A stretch of DNA of 63,360 nt from a virus. Positions 53,020 to 61,985 of the stretch are shown piece by piece; positions within the stretch are counted from its first letter, which is position 1; the number at the start of each line of letters is the position of its first letter. The notes under the pieces were generated by a model, which made no database searches, was not told the DNA's origin, and was given only the letters and a program-made list of their open reading frames with translations. A program made the position numbers and the translations under genes. Location of the stretch: the IMG/VR virus record IMGVR_UViG_3300009103_001409, positions 1-63,360 of that record; one strand, written 5' to 3'.

Positions 53020-53226
53020 CTATCTCTTCTGTTTTGCGAGTTCTTTCGCCCTTCTTCTGTCGGAGCGCTTATTTCTTCGTCTTCTTTTTTCTGATGGTTT
53101 CAAATAGCGCTGCTTTTCTCGATATTCGTCTATAATTCCAAGTTTCTTGACTTTTTTGCCAAATCTCTTTATTACTCTTTCGATGTTTTCGTTGCGTCTT
53201 GGGTAAACGACTAAGTTTGTTGCCAT
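53020..53226 (-). CDS. rpsU: Ribosomal protein bS21 homologue
   Basis: A 68-residue, strongly basic protein. RRNENIERVIKRFGKKVKK then GIIDEYREKQRYLKPSEKRR and RRAKELAKQKR line up with the whole of bS21 (NEPFDVALRRFKR..., REFYEKPTTERKR, AKKLARE). bS21 is a small-subunit protein important for mRNA selection at initiation; phage copies are thought to replace host bS21 and favour phage messages. Start overlaps the stop of the next gene upstream (TAATG). Placement among head genes suggests late expression with them. Confidence 0.88.
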   Translation of the reverse strand: MATNLVVYPRRNENIERVIKRFGKKVKKLGIIDEYREKQRYLKPSEKRRRRNKRSDRRRAKELAKQKR

Positions 53227-53663
53227 TATTTTTTCTCCATCATTCTTTTGAATATTGTATTAGACTTGGTGCTTACCAAGTTTGATATGTCCACGCCTGG
53301 ATCATTAGAATCAACTCCCGACAATGGCCCTTGTCCAGAATTACCAGTAGGTGATGGAGCAGGAGTTGTACCTTCAAAGACGTTTACTCCGCCATATGCG
53401 TCTGATCCGATGGCACCGAGAAGCTTTTTCTTTCTTTCAAGTAAAGCCTGTTTGCTAGAGCTACCGGCCGCTGCCTTGGCATTAGCTATCCACCTTTCTT
53501 CACTAGTTTGTTCTCTTACAACTTTCTTCTGGGAGGGCGCTTTCAAGCCACGGGCAACCTCCGATATGATATGAGATAAAGCACCTTTATCTTCAAATAT
53601 CACTTCCCTAATGCACTCCTTAATAAGAGGTTTGAGTATTTTTTTCAATTCATCTTTTTTCAT
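53226..53663 (-). CDS. Putative prohead internal protein with capsid-targeting-like N terminus
   Basis: 145 residues. The start MKKDELKKILKPLIKECIREV carries an I-R-E site and belongs to the shared N-terminal family. The rest is helical then Gly/Pro/Ser-rich (TTPAPSPTGNSGQGPLSG), as in small core proteins. It directly follows the protease gene in transcription. Core function inferred. Confidence 0.6.
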   Translation of the reverse strand: MKKDELKKILKPLIKECIREVIFEDKGALSHIISEVARGLKAPSQKKVVREQTSEERWIANAKAAAGSSSKQALLERKKKLLGAIGSDAYGGVNVFEGTTPAPSPTGNSGQGPLSGVDSNDPGVDISNLVSTKSNTIFKRMMEKK

Positions 53664-54289
53664 CAGTTTCTCAATATTTTGTTAAACAAGCCATCCAATA
53701 TAATGCCTCTCTTCTCGTTGATTTTGTTTTCATACACTCTTGAGCCAACCGCTATGGTTTTTTCAGGATAAATATACGCATTTGGAGTTGAAGGTTCCGA
53801 TACAATATCAAAGCAAATTAATTCAAAATCCTCTTGAACAACTGTATTGCCGGCAACTTCGTTAACTGACCCAAGTCCCCGAGAAGATATTCCAAGCTTA
53901 ATCCCAGAATTAATTAAGTCTTTTAAGATTCTTCCAGATGGAGTGTCAAGAACCTTAATCTTACCCATGACATCATTCCCTTCCCACCACATGTCAGTAA
54001 CAACATGAGATACATTTCTCAAGTTGATAACCGAGTCATCAGGATGATCAAGTTCACCTAAAGCTCTGTTGTCCTTAATAACGTTCATGTAATTTTTGAT
54101 TTCTTTTTGAAGAACCTTGCAAGGATATATTCTACCATTTCCGTTCTTCTTCTCACAAGTCTGGAGTCTACCAGACAAATAGAGGGCGCCATTTTCAACT
54201 TCCCTCTTTTCACGTTCGGTTAACAAATCTTGACAAATGCCATCTTTGCACAACTCGTAAAACTCTGTTAAAAGTTGCTTTACCGCCAT
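53663..54289 (-). CDS. Prohead maturation serine protease, T4 gp21-like
   Basis: 208 residues. ALGELDHPDD near residue 82 (catalytic His) and KLGISSRGLGSV near 135 (catalytic Ser) are the hallmarks of the T4 gp21 family, which cleaves core and capsid proteins after (I/L)-x-E. The N terminus itself has L-T-E at 7-9 and 23-25, consistent with self-cleavage. RIYP and SEPSTPNAYIY fit the family core. It overlaps its upstream neighbour by 10 bases. Confidence 0.88.
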   Translation of the reverse strand: MAVKQLLTEFYELCKDGICQDLLTEREKREVENGALYLSGRLQTCEKKNGNGRIYPCKVLQKEIKNYMNVIKDNRALGELDHPDDSVINLRNVSHVVTDMWWEGNDVMGKIKVLDTPSGRILKDLINSGIKLGISSRGLGSVNEVAGNTVVQEDFELICFDIVSEPSTPNAYIYPEKTIAVGSRVYENKINEKRGIILDGLFNKILRN

Positions 54290-54741
54290 CTTCTTCTCCT
54301 CACGTACATCTGATTAACATCAACGCCGTGCGGTTGCCAGCTTTCAACATCTCCATTGGAATAATCAACATCAATTATTCCACTTTGCATTTTGGTTACA
54401 TTTGTGATTTTAGGCAAACCTTCTATATCGGTACTCTCCGGATCCATGTCCCATGCGTTCTTCCATTTGGAATTAAGCATATAGAGACGGAAAAGCTCTC
54501 TACGCCCAAGACTTAGTGACTGAAGATATTCATCTCTCATGTTGTCGCGAATATAAGAATTGAGTAAATGCTTAACTGTCCCTGTCATAGGGGCACTTGA
54601 CGCTACAGGCGCCTCGGGTGCAGTCTGCGGCTCAGCCACGGCCTTGGGAGGCAAATCCATAGGCAGTTCCAATTGTGCATAATTTGCCTCTTTCATTACC
54701 TCTCTGACATATTGTTCCAATAGTTTTTTGGTTATCTTCAT
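54280..54741 (-). CDS. Small prohead protein with capsid-targeting-like N terminus
   Basis: 153 residues, opening MKITKKLLEQYVREVMKEA (V-R-E site), then a Pro/Ala linker (LPPKAVAEPQTAPEAP) and a compact helical/strand C-terminal part ending YVRRRRW. Sits in the run between portal and protease. Possible minor core protein. Confidence 0.55.
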   Translation of the reverse strand: MKITKKLLEQYVREVMKEANYAQLELPMDLPPKAVAEPQTAPEAPVASSAPMTGTVKHLLNSYIRDNMRDEYLQSLSLGRRELFRLYMLNSKWKNAWDMDPESTDIEGLPKITNVTKMQSGIIDVDYSNGDVESWQPHGVDVNQMYVRRRRWR

Positions 54742-55046
54742 TGTTCCCGATTGCCTCTCATAGCCGCCTTTGCTGCTCTTATCTTATCCATAATTTTTGC
54801 GGCTTCAGATGCACCGAAAAGATTCGCTAGCTCTTCTTCTTGTCTTTTCAAATTTTGCTCTTCTCTTGGATCATCCACATAAGTACCCTCATCGGGATCA
54901 CCAGCAGGAAGATTTCTTGGATCGGCATCTCCTCTCCTCATCCTTCCCATTCGTTTGTGGTGAACGTGGGCACCCATATCAAAATCATCCGATTCGGACA
55001 ATACTTCACGAATCATTTTCATAAGTTGTTCAGTTGTTAATTTCAT
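54738..55046 (-). CDS. Small acidic prohead protein with capsid-targeting-like N terminus
   Basis: 102 residues, opening MKLTTEQLMKMIREVLSES (I-R-E site), followed by a His/Arg/Asp-rich linker (HVHHKRMGRMRRGDADPRN) and a helical end (AAKIMDKIRAAKAAMRG). Overlaps the next gene by 4 bases (ATGA-type). Confidence 0.55.
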   Translation of the reverse strand: MKLTTEQLMKMIREVLSESDDFDMGAHVHHKRMGRMRRGDADPRNLPAGDPDEGTYVDDPREEQNLKRQEEELANLFGASEAAKIMDKIRAAKAAMRGNREQ

Positions 55047-55086
55047 TTTGTCAATTCCTATAAAATACCGGCGCTACCGGCGTGTG

Positions 55087-55140
55087 TCAACTTCCGCTAC
55101 AGCAGCGTCGAACAGGTTGTAACATCCATTTCTTACTCAT
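55087..55140 (-). CDS. Possible 17-residue peptide gene
   Basis: ATG 55140 with AGGAG seven bases upstream opens an 18-codon frame (MSKKWMLQPVRRCCSGS) ending TGA, in a 103-base gap. A weak stem (CCGG/CCGG) with TATTTTAT follows. Too short to be sure it is translated. Confidence 0.25.
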   Translation of the reverse strand: MSKKWMLQPVRRCCSGS

Positions 55141-55149
55141 AATAAACTC

Positions 55150-55455
55150 CTAGTTGTAAAAAAGATTTATGCCTTCATCTCCAATAGCCATGGAAAGGCT
55201 ATAAGAAGTTCCAGCAGATATAAAACCACAAATAAAGAAATTCGCGATTGTATAGTCAAAAGTAAATAGTTCAGTGCCGCCATTTATCAAGAAAAGAAAG
55301 CAACCGACCCAAAAACCCATACAAAGAGGGCAGTGGAATAACCAAGTCCACATTTTTTCAGGATTTTTCTCTGGCCTTATTGAGTGAAATATGCTGCCAT
55401 AAACCAAAATAAAGGTAAGCCCAAAAGAGGCAAGCACAAAATAAAGTAATTCCAT
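55150..55455 (-). CDS. Membrane protein with three predicted spans, CPLC motif
   Basis: Starts at ATG 55455, which has GGAG five bases upstream; an in-frame ATG 24 bases earlier lacks a site. Spans around ELLYFVLASFGLTFILVYG, LCMGFWVGCFLFLING and TIANFFICGFISAGTSY, with a conserved-looking MWTWLFHCPLCMGFWVG loop. Small membrane proteins of this kind occur in DUF1360-like families (uncertain). Its place in the head operon is unexplained. Confidence 0.6.
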   Translation of the reverse strand: MELLYFVLASFGLTFILVYGSIFHSIRPEKNPEKMWTWLFHCPLCMGFWVGCFLFLINGGTELFTFDYTIANFFICGFISAGTSYSLSMAIGDEGINLFYN

Positions 55456-55494
55456 TAAATCTCCAATTTTTTTCGTCAAATACTATCAAATACA

Positions 55495-56061
55495 TCAATA
55501 GATGTATCTTCCATAAAGATAAGGGGCAAATAAACCATGCTGCTTGATGGAGCCCTTCTCCTCTTCATGTGGCACCTCACCAAGCTCAGTTGATTCTTCT
55601 TGGTCAGGATTTAATATCAAGTCTTCTATTGTATCATTATAGCTATCATCCAAGAATGGCTTTTCTTCTATTAGCCATTTGCTTATTTCATACAATGCCA
55701 TCTTGACTGAATCCACCTCTTTTGATTCGAGGAGGATTCCTTGTAATGAACCATACACATTTCCGCCTTCAATCGAGTCATACTGTACGATTCCTTTTTT
55801 TCTTAAATACTCAAATAATCTTTTCTCTGCGCCATAAACCGAATCACACACAATATCTTTGGCAAAAGCCACAATCTTTTTCTTCTCAATCAAAACAATG
55901 ATGTCGATTTCCTTATGGTCAAACACCATAATATCGCCATTTAATGCTCTTCTCATATCGAGTTTGTACTCAACCACAGTGGTTTTCGGTCCAGAAATCT
56001 TAACTGTGATTGGTTCTGCTGTGGGTTGTAAGTTGCTTGATATTTTCACGTTAATAGCCAT
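55495..56061 (-). CDS. Hypothetical head-region protein (188 aa)
   Basis: Ordered N-terminal half with EYKLDMRRALNGDIMVFDHKEIDIIVLIEKKK (strand-rich), an acidic tail (NPDQEESTELGEVPHEEEKG). Start overlaps the stop of the next gene by one base. In the position T4 uses for small core proteins; not recognised further. Confidence 0.5.
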   Translation of the reverse strand: MAINVKISSNLQPTAEPITVKISGPKTTVVEYKLDMRRALNGDIMVFDHKEIDIIVLIEKKKIVAFAKDIVCDSVYGAEKRLFEYLRKKGIVQYDSIEGGNVYGSLQGILLESKEVDSVKMALYEISKWLIEEKPFLDDSYNDTIEDLILNPDQEESTELGEVPHEEEKGSIKQHGLFAPYLYGRYIY

Positions 56062-56873
56062 TATTTGTTTACCTCTGCAACCAAATCTTGGATATAAAAA
56101 ATCTCTTTAACCACCTGTTCTGTAATTGGTGTGTTGGAGTAAGCGTCAAGTTGCTTTAAAACTTGCTTAGTTTTAGTCAAAAAAGACTCATTTTCAGTGA
56201 TTTTTTGTTTATTGGTACACAAGTATACCTCAGCCTTAAGACGTGAAATTTCCTCGTTTATGAACGATTTAAGCCCTAGTCCATTATCGGAAAATGAGGT
56301 AATATAATTCATCAACAAATCTTTTTGTTCTTGCCTCAAGCTATTACCGTATGTTTGATTGAACTTCTTGGTGAATGTTTTGTAGGTGAGGTTATCAATA
56401 TGATTCATTTCTTTATTTTTTCGCCTTTCTGAAGACATGAGTCCAACCAGGCGGCTCTCCACAAGAATGCGATTCTTTGCCTTAAGGCTTGAATTGAAGT
56501 ATGCACCAACAGATGCAATGTCTTTATAGTTTGAAATAAAATTTGCAAAAGCAGAAGGGGACATTATTTCATTAATTTGCTTGATTAATTTTGTTTGCTG
56601 ATTGAATATTGCTTTACGATTAAGGCTTTCAAAGTCCTTCTTCGTCTCAATAAGAAGTCGATGGGCAAATTCCGCCGACACTTTCTTACTCTCTAAGACA
56701 GATCGATAAATGTCCAAATCCTGCTTGAGTACAGAACCTTTCTTGAAATTTTCTTTAACGATGTTCATTATTTTTTGCTTTTTGTCTTGTTGGTTTCTGA
56801 CGATTGCCTTTGTTAATTCTTTCATAAGACATTCGTAAAGAAAAGCGGTATTTCTTTTCTTATTGTGTTTCAT
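56061..56873 (-). CDS. Hypothetical helical protein after the portal gene
   Basis: 270 residues starting at ATG 56873 with AAGGAG seven bases upstream; an ATG-like start at 56906 has none. Almost wholly helical and basic at the N terminus (MKHNKKRNTAFLYECLMKEL), with long charged helices through the middle. Overlaps the portal stop by 14 bases. Function unknown; a structural or core role fits position. Confidence 0.55.
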   Translation of the reverse strand: MKHNKKRNTAFLYECLMKELTKAIVRNQQDKKQKIMNIVKENFKKGSVLKQDLDIYRSVLESKKVSAEFAHRLLIETKKDFESLNRKAIFNQQTKLIKQINEIMSPSAFANFISNYKDIASVGAYFNSSLKAKNRILVESRLVGLMSSERRKNKEMNHIDNLTYKTFTKKFNQTYGNSLRQEQKDLLMNYITSFSDNGLGLKSFINEEISRLKAEVYLCTNKQKITENESFLTKTKQVLKQLDAYSNTPITEQVVKEIFYIQDLVAEVNK

Positions 56874-58773
56874 CCTGTGTCTCCTTTGATTTAAACAGAC
56901 TCTCAACTAACTTGTTGATGTCGTGCTTTGTATTAAATAGTTTCTTTTCTTCGTTATCATGAGTCTCCATTATTCCACTTGCCATACTCTTTAGGCCGTC
57001 CTTACCACCATAGCCAGCCGGAAGAGATGCCCTTGGAGAAGAAGGTCTGCCAAACTCCCCAGCCGTCGCCACAGAAGAATAGTTTTGGCTTCTTCTGGAT
57101 TTTCTCTTCTTTCCTGACATGTTGTATGGCCCTCTAGGACTATCATCTCTCTTTGCTGGTGGCTCTGCTAAAAGAATGTCTTCTTCATCTCCACCGGTTT
57201 CCTCGGCTGGTTCTTCTCCACCCAAGTCACCACCTAAGTCACCTTCCAAATCACCACCAAGATCGCCGCCTAAGTCACCACCTAAGTCACCACCCAAATC
57301 TCCTCCTCCCTCTTCACCACCACCTTCTGCGGCACCTTCAAGTTTGGCTGTAAACTTTCTATCAAAGAACATTTCCCTTTGCATGCGAACAAACTCATCT
57401 TCTGATAGTCCTAGCAAATTTTCAGCAACCCATCGTTTGGAAAAGAATCCCTCCGTGGCTGAGCCTGCGATATCAAACTTTGCCTTCCAATGCTCTATTT
57501 CTTGAAGTTCGGCAATTTTGGATGGGTTATTGAGGCTGAGGCTAAATGAGAGCAAATCATCTCCTCTAAAGCCAAGCGTAAACAGGTGAACGATTCCTAT
57601 CTTTTCCAATTCTGAAATCACCGCTCTTTGGAGTCTTTGGATTGTTCTGGCGAATCGAATATCTTTTTGAGCTAATGTTGTTTTGTCTTCTGTTGCTCCC
57701 TCGCCCATTGTCAAATAAGACTGCGGTATCTTAAGGGCTGAGAATAGTTTATCTCGTAGATACTTGACATCATCTACTTGTCCAGAATAGTCGCCACCTT
57801 TTAGTGACTCTATCTTCGTGTTGGAGGTTCCACCACGAACTGGTATAAAATAATCCTCTTCTATTGATAATGGATTGTATCTCAAGTCAACTCTCCCTGT
57901 CTTTGGATCCACAACTTGGTGTCGTTTCATTTGAGTCATTACCTTCTGCATGTATTGTTCAACGTCCTGTGGAGCGATAGAACCAACATCAACATAAAAT
58001 GCTCGACGCTCTGGGGCACGAACAATTCGGTATGCCATCATCGCATCCTCAAGGAGCGTTAGTTGCCTCCAAATCCGTCGAGCAGGCTCAAGCACTGAGG
58101 TACCATAGGGAACGTGTTTGTCATTTCCCATAATCCTAAAGTGTGCTACCTGCCAGTTTTCCAACGTTAGGGCTGCGCTGTTCCACTGAAACTGTACATA
58201 ATTGGGATTTGATTCATCTTCGCCCTCCATTCGCTCAACTTCTTGCGGAGGCAAGCCAATTGCGCTCCGAATGCCTGCGTCATCGTCAATATCCAAATAC
58301 AAAAAGAAATCTCCATACTTACACATTGTTCTACACCAACCAAACAAGTTGTGTTCAATGTTCATCACATCATGATATAATGCATGCAAGATTGTTTTTA
58401 TTTCATCATTTGAACACTTTATCTTTAGCATATCGTGCAAGGCTGAATGTGTTGTCATCTCATCAGCATATATATCAAGGGACGAATTGATTTCGGGGGT
58501 GAACTCCATTTGATCAAAATCAACATAACGCTCAGAACGATTTCTATTAGATATCATATTGATAGTGGTTACGTTCATTGGGTTGTATTCTGATTTTTTG
58601 AATTGTTTCCCGGAAGCTGACTTAAATCTTTTAGCATATGTGTCCAAATGTCTTCGTTTTATTTGTCTACCTGACTGCGTTCGACGCTGGGTTATTGGTC
58701 CGGAAAAAAGCCTTGTTAACGCTCTGAATAATCCAGACTCCTCATTATACGGGTTTTTATTGTTTTTAGCCAT
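56860..58773 (-). CDS. Portal protein, T4 gp20-like
   Basis: 637 residues. RYVDFDQMEFTPEINSSLDIYADEM, LFGWCRTMCKYGDFFLYLDID, VPYGTSVLEPARRIWRQL and LFSALKIPQSYL are the hallmarks of gp20 portals, the dodecameric ring through which DNA is packaged and to which the neck binds. The C-terminal third carries a low-complexity Asp-Leu-Gly-Gly repeat (about 7 copies of a 12-base unit) and a basic end. It follows terminase directly, the usual order. Confidence 0.92.
   Translation of the reverse strand: MAKNNKNPYNEESGLFRALTRLFSGPITQRRTQSGRQIKRRHLDTYAKRFKSASGKQFKKSEYNPMNVTTINMISNRNRSERYVDFDQMEFTPEINSSLDIYADEMTTHSALHDMLKIKCSNDEIKTILHALYHDVMNIEHNLFGWCRTMCKYGDFFLYLDIDDDAGIRSAIGLPPQEVERMEGEDESNPNYVQFQWNSAALTLENWQVAHFRIMGNDKHVPYGTSVLEPARRIWRQLTLLEDAMMAYRIVRAPERRAFYVDVGSIAPQDVEQYMQKVMTQMKRHQVVDPKTGRVDLRYNPLSIEEDYFIPVRGGTSNTKIESLKGGDYSGQVDDVKYLRDKLFSALKIPQSYLTMGEGATEDKTTLAQKDIRFARTIQRLQRAVISELEKIGIVHLFTLGFRGDDLLSFSLSLNNPSKIAELQEIEHWKAKFDIAGSATEGFFSKRWVAENLLGLSEDEFVRMQREMFFDRKFTAKLEGAAEGGGEEGGGDLGGDLGGDLGGDLGGDLEGDLGGDLGGEEPAEETGGDEEDILLAEPPAKRDDSPRGPYNMSGKKRKSRRSQNYSSVATAGEFGRPSSPRASLPAGYGGKDGLKSMASGIMETHDNEEKKLFNTKHDINKLVESLFKSKETQDETQ
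57218..57303. repeat. 12-base tandem repeat within the portal gene
   Basis: About seven copies of a 12-base unit with small variations, encoding Asp-Leu-Gly-Gly tetrads (GGDLGGDLGGDLGGDLEGD region). It makes a flexible, acidic tail that may contact the scaffold. Length could vary by slippage. Confidence 0.8.
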
Positions 58774-58781
58774 AATTTATC

Positions 58782-60365
58782 TTATCCTTTGTAAATCCAC
58801 ATAAATTCTTTGATTTGTTCTATTTGTTCTTCATACTTCTGATTATGCGTTTGAGTATATCCACTCATGCCTTTTATAGCAGTATTCATGACACTATCAC
58901 TCTTATACATAGAATTTAACATCGCTTTTTTGTATTCTATGTCTCTTTTATTAACGTGCATAGCCGTATCCCTCACCCAGCAAGCAATTGCCAAAGCCAT
59001 TACTAAGTCATCATTATAAGAGCGCATTGCTTGCGGTTTACCATTATGCCAAATGAAAGTTTTAAGCTCATGGTATATTCTTGTTGAATATGTTTTAATC
59101 ATTTTGTTTCTTATAAACTCTTCAAGTTTGGCAACAATCAGTGGTCGTGTTTTAATCGAGGTTGTGAACCCTGCAACTGCATTTGTCATTGCTTCTCCTT
59201 GGTATGCCTCTACATACTCATGAGTTGATTTTATGGAATAATACAAGTTAGAATAACCCAAGGTAGTCAACTTCTCTAATATTGAAATACCAATGCCATT
59301 ATTCTCAACTACCAATAAACAATTTCCAAACTCCGTTCCCGCTGAAAATAGCATTTGAGAATACATATCCAAATTTGGCTTACCTTGATATTCGGCTACA
59401 ACTTCCATAGATTCCAGTTTAATAACGTGAAAAACAGAATTATCTGCACCGTCTCCTCTAGCCACATCTGCGACAAGTAAGTATGTATTGCCCTCATTAT
59501 ACTTCTCCCACATCCACATGTTTCTATCATACCCGACTCGATATTCGGGCTCTCTAGCGTTTGAATTAATCCAAGCTAAATCCTCGGGATGAATTACAGT
59601 ATCTCCAGAAGTGTTGAAGTTACAAAGCAATTCCTGAGCTATTTGCCTTTTGGACATATTTTTGGTTTCTTTTTCAAACCACCCTTTATCTCTCTCTGGG
59701 TGTACATCCCACATCAGCTTTATTGGGTTAAATTCATTCTCGGCATCCACAGCCCCTATATATGTCTTGTGAAACCAATTCCCTGTGCCTTTTGGTGTTG
59801 AAAGTGCAATGCAGCGGCCGCCTGTTGCTAAAGTGGAGTAAATCGCAGTCCAAATATCATCCATCTTCTCAACATGTGCAGCTTCGTCTACAACCAACAA
59901 AGACAATGCTTCTGAGCGGCCAGCATCCTCTGAGGTGGGTACTGCCTTAATTATTGAACCGTTTGACAATTCAAATGATGTTCTGTTATCAACAGAAATC
60001 TGAGCAACCTTCATCCAATCTGGTAGATTTTTCATCATACTCTTCACTTTCTTAACAAGATTGGCTGCTGTGCTGAATTTTGTTGCAAGAACAACGATGC
60101 TTTTTTCTTTGTGAAAGAGCATAAACCAAACACAATAAGCAGCAGTGATTGTTGAAATTCCAAGTTGTCTTGCTTTCAGTATTATATTGAAACGAAAATC
60201 ATTATAGTCATTAAGCAAATCATCTTGATAAGGATAAGTCTTAAAGCCTATTAGCCCTCTCATGGGATGACTTATACGACAATAGTTGTTAATAAAGTAT
60301 TGCGAATTCTTACCAGACTTAACAATTTCCTTTACTATTTCCTTTTTGGTTAAACGGAATGCCAT
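58782..60365 (-). CDS. Terminase large subunit, T4 gp17-like
   Basis: 527 residues. ATPase domain with Walker A-type KARQLGIST (R66-S71), VVLATKFSTAANLVKKVKS, and Walker B LLVVDEAAHV (158-161), then ALSTPKGTGNWFHK. Nuclease domain begins with VADVARGDGADNS (D300), as in the RNase H-like fold. It pumps DNA into the head through the portal and cuts concatemers. Fused ATPase and nuclease, normal length. Confidence 0.94.
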   Translation of the reverse strand: MAFRLTKKEIVKEIVKSGKNSQYFINNYCRISHPMRGLIGFKTYPYQDDLLNDYNDFRFNIILKARQLGISTITAAYCVWFMLFHKEKSIVVLATKFSTAANLVKKVKSMMKNLPDWMKVAQISVDNRTSFELSNGSIIKAVPTSEDAGRSEALSLLVVDEAAHVEKMDDIWTAIYSTLATGGRCIALSTPKGTGNWFHKTYIGAVDAENEFNPIKLMWDVHPERDKGWFEKETKNMSKRQIAQELLCNFNTSGDTVIHPEDLAWINSNAREPEYRVGYDRNMWMWEKYNEGNTYLLVADVARGDGADNSVFHVIKLESMEVVAEYQGKPNLDMYSQMLFSAGTEFGNCLLVVENNGIGISILEKLTTLGYSNLYYSIKSTHEYVEAYQGEAMTNAVAGFTTSIKTRPLIVAKLEEFIRNKMIKTYSTRIYHELKTFIWHNGKPQAMRSYNDDLVMALAIACWVRDTAMHVNKRDIEYKKAMLNSMYKSDSVMNTAIKGMSGYTQTHNQKYEEQIEQIKEFMWIYKG

Positions 60366-60371
60366 TAAACA

Positions 60372-60923
60372 TTAGCCCTTTTTCCTTGTATCGTTTTGAG
60401 GGCGCTTGTTCTTATTGTCTAAATCTAAGAATTTCCGCCATGAATCTTCGATATTTCTGTTCTCAGAGCCTCCAGCATCAGGGTCAGCCTTAACGCCCGA
60501 AATATTGAAATACTGATGTGCTTGAACAAAGTTGCGAACTCTCGAAACAGAAGAAGCCAAAATGTGAATATCCCCTTCTTTTGTGAGGGTTACACCTTTT
60601 CCGGTGATAACTTTGTATTCTTTCTGAAGAAACTTTTTAATCTCGTTTATCATTCGAGCCATCTCATCCTCAAAGCCGCCACCATATATTTCTTTTAACA
60701 TGATATCTGCTTGATAATGAATACAAAGCTGACTTCCAGCAAATTTGACACTAAAACCATCATTGATTCTCTTATCAATAAGGGCATCGCCCTCTTCTCT
60801 TTTCAAGCCAACCTTACGAATTTTGCCATCATGAGAAAATCTTTCGTCATGAGCGCCGTCATATCCATTGGCAGCAGCCTGTGCTATTCCTTGGATTATT
60901 TCCAAAATATTTGATTCAGCCAT
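60372..60923 (-). CDS. Hypothetical protein next to terminase (183 aa)
   Basis: The N-terminal half is strand and helix, AQAAANGYDGAHDERFSHDG, and the C-terminal part carries SRVRNFVQAHQYFNISG. The end is Lys/Arg-rich. It directly precedes the terminase large gene in transcription, the position of the small terminase in many phages; there is no clear sequence support for that. It overlaps its upstream neighbour by eight bases. Confidence 0.55.
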   Translation of the reverse strand: MAESNILEIIQGIAQAAANGYDGAHDERFSHDGKIRKVGLKREEGDALIDKRINDGFSVKFAGSQLCIHYQADIMLKEIYGGGFEDEMARMINEIKKFLQKEYKVITGKGVTLTKEGDIHILASSVSRVRNFVQAHQYFNISGVKADPDAGGSENRNIEDSWRKFLDLDNKNKRPQNDTRKKG

Positions 60924-61293
60924 TGTTGGGTCTCCATCCTAATGTCCATCGTTTCTCTCTGCCTTCTACCCATTGTATATAGCACTTAAAGCAACAATCA
61001 AACTTAGACATATAAACATCATCTTTTGACTTAAATGAGTACGTACTACACACAGGACAAGAACGCTTTGATTCTTTTGTAAGTAGTTTCTTGGATATGA
61101 AAACTCCATTTACCTCCTCTTCTGAAGACTCTTGCTCTATTTGATGAGAGTGAAGTGTTTTCAAATCATTAAGATATTTTTTTTCTTTATCGTCTGACCA
61201 TTCGCTTTTTGGGTGTTGGACTGTTTCGTTTCCGTATTTTTCCACTATTGCATTTTCAACCTTAATAGCATAATTGGGATCTTTACTTTTCAC
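60916..61293 (-). CDS. Small zinc-ribbon protein
   Basis: 125 residues from a GTG at 61293 with GGAG five bases upstream; the reading frame extends to a TTG at 61308 without a ribosome site. C-terminal third has CPVC and, 17 residues on, CCFKCYIQWVEGREKRW, a CxxC...CxxC zinc ribbon, ending WRPNN. N-terminal half is charged helix. Possible DNA/RNA-binding accessory. Confidence 0.6.
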   Translation of the reverse strand: MKSKDPNYAIKVENAIVEKYGNETVQHPKSEWSDDKEKKYLNDLKTLHSHQIEQESSEEEVNGVFISKKLLTKESKRSCPVCSTYSFKSKDDVYMSKFDCCFKCYIQWVEGREKRWTLGWRPNNG

Positions 61294-61304
61294 TCCTACT
61301 CCTA

Positions 61305-61568
61305 TCAACCAGCAGCCTGAATGGCGGCTTTGATTACTTTATCAACTGCGCCTGCTAGTGTTTCATCTCCAGCGGCTTTTGCAATTTCTATTGCCTTTTT
61401 CAATATGATATCGTTTATTTGACTGCCAACCTCTTCGGCTGCATCTCCTGCTTTATCTCCAATGTCACCAAAATCAACAGCGGCTTCTTCTTCTGCAAGT
61501 GTTATCTCATTATACAAATCAACTTCTTCTTTAATAATCTGCTTTAATCTTTGTTCTGTTATTTTCAT
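61305..61568 (-). CDS. Small helical protein with capsid-targeting-like N terminus
   Basis: 87 residues. MKITEQRLKQIIKEEVDLYNE gives an I-K-E site; the remainder is Ala-rich helix (AAEEVGSQINDIILKKA, GAVDKVIKAAIQAAG). Fits small internal head proteins cut to peptides. Its stop overlaps the frame of the next gene's leader. Confidence 0.6.
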   Translation of the reverse strand: MKITEQRLKQIIKEEVDLYNEITLAEEEAAVDFGDIGDKAGDAAEEVGSQINDIILKKAIEIAKAAGDETLAGAVDKVIKAAIQAAG

Positions 61569-61580
61569 TTTCTGTCTCCT

Positions 61581-61985
61581 TTATTTTACAGCATGCATGA
61601 TTCCAATTGATGTCAACACACCAGCAACAAAGCCACCTGCTAACCAAAAACCATCTTTACTTGGTTTAATTAGTTTCTTAAGTTGTTCATTCTCATCTTT
61701 CTTTATTGTAATCATATCATTCAGCCTCTGATCGTCAGCTTCACACCTTGCCTCTAATAAATCGTATTTATGCTTTTCTTCAGCTTTGGCTCTGCCTTTG
61801 TGGTACTCTATCTCAATGGTGCATTGTTGTGCTTTGTAGCGGTTCTCCACTATAAGCTTAGATACAGCCTCTGAATTAAATAGTCTTCCATCGAAGGGTG
61901 CTTTTTGGCCCTTCTTTAAGACAACAAATTCTGGCTCTGCTCCATATGCAACAGGAAAAGCCAGTAACAATAACATTAAAATCAT
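61581..61985 (-). CDS. Secreted/membrane protein with signal peptide, coiled coil and C-terminal span
   Basis: 134 residues. A hydrophobic signal (MLLLLAFPVAYGA then E) at the N terminus, KKGQKAPFDGRLFNSEA, a coiled coil (GRAKAEEKHKYDLLEARCEADDQRL), and a final hydrophobic segment WLAGGFVAGVLTSIGIMHAV. That layout resembles phage spanins or lysis-accessory proteins; assignment is not certain. TGAGGTAAAA precedes the start. It lies in a cluster of small secreted proteins at the right end. Confidence 0.55.
   Translation of the reverse strand: MILMLLLLAFPVAYGAEPEFVVLKKGQKAPFDGRLFNSEAVSKLIVENRYKAQQCTIEIEYHKGRAKAEEKHKYDLLEARCEADDQRLNDMITIKKDENEQLKKLIKPSKDGFWLAGGFVAGVLTSIGIMHAVK

Noticed and set aside
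56936-56945. ACTATTTA before 56061-56873
   Set aside because: It lies within the portal coding sequence about 63 bases from the preferred start, so it was not counted.
60372-60923. Small terminase call
   Set aside because: Position fits but there is no helix-turn-helix or known small-terminase pattern; left as unknown.
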